From positions 30,036,001-30,100,000 of the forward strand of contig NC_133561.1 of assembly GCF_048773025.1 (NCBI RefSeq): a DNA stretch of 64,000 nt. The letters run 5' to 3'. Origin of the DNA: Camelus bactrianus (taxonomy: Eukaryota > Chordata > Mammalia > Artiodactyla > Camelidae). Both the position numbers and the translations under genes were made by a program. How positions within the stretch are numbered: position 1 is the stretch's first letter; every line of letters starts with the position of its first letter. The notes beneath the pieces are model-generated. The model did not search any database and had not been told where the DNA came from. It worked only from the letters and a program-made list of their open reading frames with translations. Below, piece after piece: positions 59,546-64,000 of this stretch.

Positions 59546-60824
59546 TTGACTAGTGTTAATATGGTATATCTTTTGGTGTTTTCCACATTCTTTTACTTTT
59601 AACTTATTTTTGTCTTTAAAGTGTTCTTCTTGTAGACAGCAGCATGTAATTGTCTTAATTTTTTAAATCCAATCTGATGAGCTCTGCTTTTTAATTAAGG
59701 TGTTTAAGCCATTTATATTTAATGTGATTGTTGATATGGTTAGGTTTAAGTCTGCCTTGTGGCTATTTGTTTCCTATTTGTACCATCTGGTTTTTTTTAC
59801 TGCTTTTCCCCTCTTCTTTTTTTCTGATTTCTTTTGAATTCATTGAGATGATCATAAGGGTGACTCCATTTTATCTCCTTTGTTAGCTTATTACGTATAA
59901 CTCCTAGTTTTGTTATTTTAGCAGTTGCCTTAGGGTTTAGTAGACATTGTTAACTCACCTCCAAATCATATTACACTACTTCATGTTACGTATAAAACCT
60001 TACAATAGTGTACTCCCATTTCTCTCCACCCAGCCTTTATGTGATTTTTGTCATATTTTACCTATACTTATTTTATAAACTCCAAAATACTTTACTGCTA
60101 TTTTTTAGACAGTCAATTGTTGTTTAAAGAGATTTTTAAAAGAAAAAAATCTGATACATTTTTTCATGTGATACCATTTCCACTGCACTTTAACCCTTTG
60201 GGTGCATTCAGATTCCCATCTAGTATTACTTTTCTTCTGCCTAAAGGACTTTCTTTAACATTTCCTGTAGTGCAGGTGTGCTGGCAATGAATTCTTTCAA
60301 CTTTTGTATTTCTAAAAAAGCCTTTATCTGATCTTCATGTTTTAAAAGAAATTTTCACTAGGCGTAGTATTCTAGATTGACAGATTTTGTTCCCCATACT
60401 TTAAAGGTAACGCTCCACTTCCTTTCACTCGCATTGTTTCCAATGAGGAATCTGCTATCAGCTTTGTCTCTGTTTCTCTGTACATAATGTGTCCTTTTTA
60501 TCTGGCTGCTTCTAAGACATGTTTATTACTTGCCTTGGTGTCATTTTCTTGCTAAGACTATGTTTTACATAGGATCATGCTGCTTCCATTTTGCTGATTC
60601 TAATCCTAAAAATCATGTTCCTAATCATGTAGGATTGACCTAACCCAGAAAGGCACATATATAATAACAAAGAAAAGGGTACTTTAACTCAGGATCTCAA
60701 AAGGACTTACATGACTGAACGCACTCAATGGAAAGAGAACTATATACACTTGACCAGTTAACTTGGCCAGCTAGGGACTATTGAGAGTAAACTTTTGATT
60801 GCTGCTTCTAATATTTCCTCTGCA

Positions 60825-61300
60825 GTAGCTTTAAAACATGACTCCCACAATCTTTGACCCTCTTCCCACTAAGAAGTGGGATCTATACCTCCTGTCCTTG
60901 CATCTGGGTTTTGTGACCACTAGACTAATGGAATTCAGTGGAAGCAACATTGTGCCAATTCCTGAGCCCAGACTTTAAGATACCATCAGTTTCTACTTTC
61001 TCTCTCTTCGGATGCTTGTTCTTTGGTCCTAGCCATTGTACCATAGGTAACCCCAAACTGCCGGGAGACAGGCCCAGCTGGAGAGGGGGCTCATATCCCA
61101 GCACCTTGGCTAGGCTCCTGGAGAGCCAGCCCCAGCCATACAAGTGACACATCTTGGAAATGGATCTGCCAGCCCCAGCCTGGCTGTTCCAGCTAACATT
61201 GTGTGGAACAGAAACAACCTGTCTGCAGTGAGCCCTGCTGGAACGGCAGATTTGTGTTTTAAACCTCTATATTTTTAGATGATTTAATACACAGAAACAT
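60825..61300 (+). mobile_element. Solo MLT1-type LTR (ERVL-MaLR fossil)
   Basis: Words such as tttgaccctcttcccactaa, gaagtgggatctatacctcc, cattgtgccaattcctgagc and ccagccccagcctggctgtt match an MLT1 LTR as I recall it. No internal region is attached. It is an ancient placental insertion, broken and eroded. Confidence 0.75.
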
Positions 61301-61769
61301 ATAAACAGAACACCATCTCTGAAGAACTGGACCCTAAGCCAGTATCTCAGATGAGTAGCTTCTGCTCTGATCCACTGTGGTTTTCTCTCTTCCAACTTCC
61401 AATCTTTGGCATGACCCAAGGTGTTCTGTTCTGTTTTCCTTCTGCACTGGGGTAATCCTGTCCTTCTAGAGGACTCATAGTTATTTGTAGAAAGCACCTG
61501 TTCTTAAAATCTGTATGTGTTCAAAGCATATTCTAATTGTAGCTTTTTAACTGGTTTCTTCTGAGAGTCTGATTCCCTCCATCATGCTCCGCAGAACGCT
61601 GCATCCCTACTCTGTGAGGTTACTGTCTCTGACCAGTCTTATAACCTGCACACTCTACTTTGGCACTTGTTCTCTCTGCCTAAGCATTCTTTGCCAACTC
61701 TAGCTGTTTAAACTCACATTTAGAGTGGGAGTCTTTATTTAAAGTTTCCACCTAATCTGCAGCACTGAA

Positions 61770-62278
61770 TCAGTTAGGGTTCAGTCAGGAGATAAAAACC
61801 ATACCAGCTATTTGAATAGAGAGGGTTTAATATATGTGAATAGATACAAAGATCCTAAGTAGATAACTGTACCTGTCAGAGATCTCCAAAGAAACAGAAC
61901 CAAAGTCTCTTTATATATATATATAAATAGATTTATTTCAGGAATCAGTTTACACAATGACCGAAGCTAGCAAGTCTGACATCTGTGGGACAGGTTGGCA
62001 AGCTGAAAATTCTCAGGCAAGAGCTAATGTTGCAGTCTTGAAGTGGAATTTCTTCTTCCTCCAATAAACCTGTTTTTGCTCATAAAATCTTTCAGCCGAT
62101 TAATTGAGGACCACCTCCATTATTGGCAGTAATCTCCTTTACTTAAAGTCAACTGATCATTGATGTTCACCAACTCTGCAACGTATCCTCACAGCAACAC
62201 CTAGATTAGTGTTTCATTAAATAACTGGAATAAATAAATAGGCTACCTAAGTTGACACATAAAACTAACCATGACAGT
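61770..62278 (+). repeat. Interspersed mammalian repeat, family unresolved
   Basis: Tctccaaagaaacagaacca, atttatttcaggaatcagtt, ctaatgttgcagtcttgaag and gttgacacataaaactaacc mark a common mammalian repeat whose name I cannot fix with certainty. A short TA run lies at about 61913-61925. Confidence 0.55.
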
Positions 62279-62402
62279 AACTAAAGGGGTTAAAGGGAAC
62301 TGTAAAATAGCATAGAAGTTGCAACTGTTAAGACTGTTCTGAGGACACAAAGCAAAAAGGTTGAAATTATTAGCATTTAGAAACTTAGTAGAGACGTCCT
62401 GA

Positions 62403-62946
62403 GGAACTGAAACTCAGCCCTGTTAGTAGGAAGCATCGCTCAGCCAGTGTTAGACGTTCAGATGTTCCGCGTTCAGAAGAGGGGACCCAGGGGACCGGGA
62501 CCCAGATCTCTGCTGAAGGTGCACTGGCTAGCTAGTATTGGTATCCCCAAGGGAGGCCAGATGAGGCTGATTCTGCAAATGTTAGAAAAACTGCAAACTG
62601 AATTCAGCTGCTGCTACAAGAAGAAAATGCTTATGTTGTGATAAAGAAGTTCACTGGGGTAATACTCACAGGAACCACAATCAGACAGGAAACCCTCAAG
62701 AAATACAGGGCAAGGAGCAAAGCTCTTGTTCTTCCTTCAGCTTTTCAGTCTCTGTCCAGTGTCCCTAACAGGAGAGCCAACTGGAAAAGCAAAATAGTGG
62801 TTTTCAGCATCCTGGTGCTAGGCTCCTTGGTGCTCACGGTCACCAAAGCTGCTGGCACCAAGAAGCAATTCCAGAAGCTCTGAGACGGAACACCTGCCCA
62901 CTCCCCCAGAACGAAATAAAATTATTTTCCCATTCAAAAAAAAAAA
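62403..62946 (+). pseudogene. Unidentified retrocopy-like pseudogene with poly(A) tail
   Basis: One frame runs from about 62413 to a TGA at 62881-62883 with only a few internal stops (for example the TGA at 62599-62601). The open part from 62602 reads IQLLLQEENAYVVIKKF, and later there is a hydrophobic segment, KIVVFSILVLGSLVLTVTK, close to a basic C-terminus ending TKKQFQKL. After the stop comes a short 3'UTR with AATAAA near 62917 and an A run at about 62936-62946. No intron-like breaks are seen. This combination suggests a processed copy of a small single-pass membrane protein mRNA. I do not recognise the parent gene and saw no clear target-site duplication. It could instead be chance coding-like sequence. 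Confidence 0.5.
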
Positions 62947-64000
62947 GGGGGTTGGAGTTGAGATACAATAATTTAACAAATGATACAGGCCACCTCTTTG
63001 GCTATTCAGCATTTATAACACAACCCTACAAAAATTTGAATTTTGATCTAGCCATCAAAAAAAAAAAAAAAAAACCCTCTTTGTTTTCTCCTCAAAATGC
63101 AGCTTTTCTGCATATAAACCAAGACAAGTGTTGCCTTCTCCCCAAATTCAGGTTTTGTAAAGTCCCAGCTCATCTCTGAGGAACTCATTATTTCTCAGTC
63201 AGCCACAATCCCATCTGAATATATGTTTCCTACAAAGCAAACTGTAAACTTAACTTCCAGCAAAACATGTCAGAATAATAAGGGCACAAAGGAGAGAGAA
63301 TACAAGACATAATGTGCACAATTACATAGACACACATATTCACGTAGTAAGCATAACGGGTCATGAGGCCATAACTGATACGTGTCACTTTTTTTCCACT
63401 ACCCACTGCATATTTCCTTTATCTTCATCCAGTACCTAAGATGGTTGGCTTTTTCTTATTATGATGGGGTAAGCTAACTTGCCTGAAGGATCTGAAGCAT
63501 CGCTGGTTATGACCTTGGCAGGGGAGTGGGGAAATGGCCATCTTTTACTACTAAATTTTACTATTGGACATGATAATACTGAAAGGTACTCCAGAGAACA
63601 CCCTGCATTCCAAACATCGTCCTCCCTGCCCCCACTGAGTAGCAGTAACCCAATTTTCCTTTGGTAATCAGTATCAACCACCCCAGCCAGCAGAGTGAGT
63701 CTTTTCCTTGCCGGTTGGTTCAGTAACACGAGGAACCCAAAATAGCCAGGGGGCATTCTCCTCTTCCAAATCAATGCAATATTGGTGCATGCCGTGGTAG
63801 AAGCATTTGCTTCTTGGGAATCAAGACTCTAAACCAGCAGAGCTCAAAATCACAGGGATGGGAAGCAAAAAAATCCTGTGGGCCGCCTATAAGATTTAGT
63901 AGCGAGAGGAGCCAGTCTACTTCTGCCTCTAATTCCCATACCCATGTGGTCTGGCTATGGTAAATGCAGGACTATATATATTTGTCTATGATTCAAAATA
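62947..64000. other. Unannotated right flank
   Basis: An A run at 63056-63074; otherwise no gene or nameable repeat. Confidence 0.45.

Larger units (their letters stand above)
56605..60540 (-). mobile_element. Long old L1M LINE, antisense, about 3.9 kb
   Basis: It starts in the 3'UTR (taaagcatacaatttgacaa, ccttctagtggacatttggg), proceeds through ORF2 (gccttcaaatcaggaagtgt, tgacccatggacaagatata), and reaches ttcactaggcgtagtattct and tccactgcactttaaccctt at the far end. It is split by a SINE and contains a short TG repeat. It is heavily mutated; the open frames inside are remnants of ORF2 or noise. Confidence 0.8.

Noticed and set aside
1-64000. CRISPR arrays, operons, phage or other prokaryotic systems
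   Set aside because: No regularly spaced direct repeats or dense long frames exist. The DNA is clearly mammalian.

Overview
The window is mammalian nuclear DNA: intron-bearing genes, ancient MIR, L2 and L1 repeats, and no prokaryotic signals. Several copies of a tRNA-Ala-like SINE (core around tagctcagtggtagag and ggttcaatccccagtacc) and artiodactyl-type L1 3' ends point to a camelid (camel, alpaca or llama). I cannot tell which species. 

Only two functional protein genes are supported, both on the minus strand and both class II alpha-helical cytokines of the IL-10 family. IL20 has five coding exons between 20407 and 17738 and encodes 176 aa. IL19 has five coding exons between 42324 and 36953 and encodes 182 aa. 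All introns are phase 0 and the internal exons have matching sizes (22, 51 and 25 codons), as expected for tandem duplicates. This is the IL10-IL19-IL20-IL24 cytokine cluster read in reverse. IL24 would lie beyond position 1 and IL10 beyond position 64000; I saw no trace of either. Both proteins are secreted ligands for IL-20R1/IL-20R2 (IL20 also uses IL-22R1) that drive JAK-STAT3 signalling in epithelium. AU-rich 3' ends suggest short-lived mRNAs. 

Layout: 1-17090 is the IL20 downstream flank, holding repeats, a GC/CpG-rich patch at 7286-7410 and a long old antisense L1 at 10706-12510. 17095-20480 is IL20. 20500-36560 is the intergenic spacer, with at least four 5'-truncated L1 insertions that keep target-site duplications. 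36565-42327 is IL19; its 5' non-coding exon lies upstream and was not located. 42330-64000 is the IL19 upstream flank, with SINEs, MIR/L2 remnants, an approximately 4 kb antisense L1 broken by a SINE, a solo MaLR LTR, and an unidentified polyadenylated retrocopy-like pseudogene near 62.4-62.95 kb. 

I found no wholly new biological system. The points most worth checking are the divergent, longer IL19 C-terminus, the unidentified retrocopy, the CpG-dense patch, and two copies of a short palindromic transposon.
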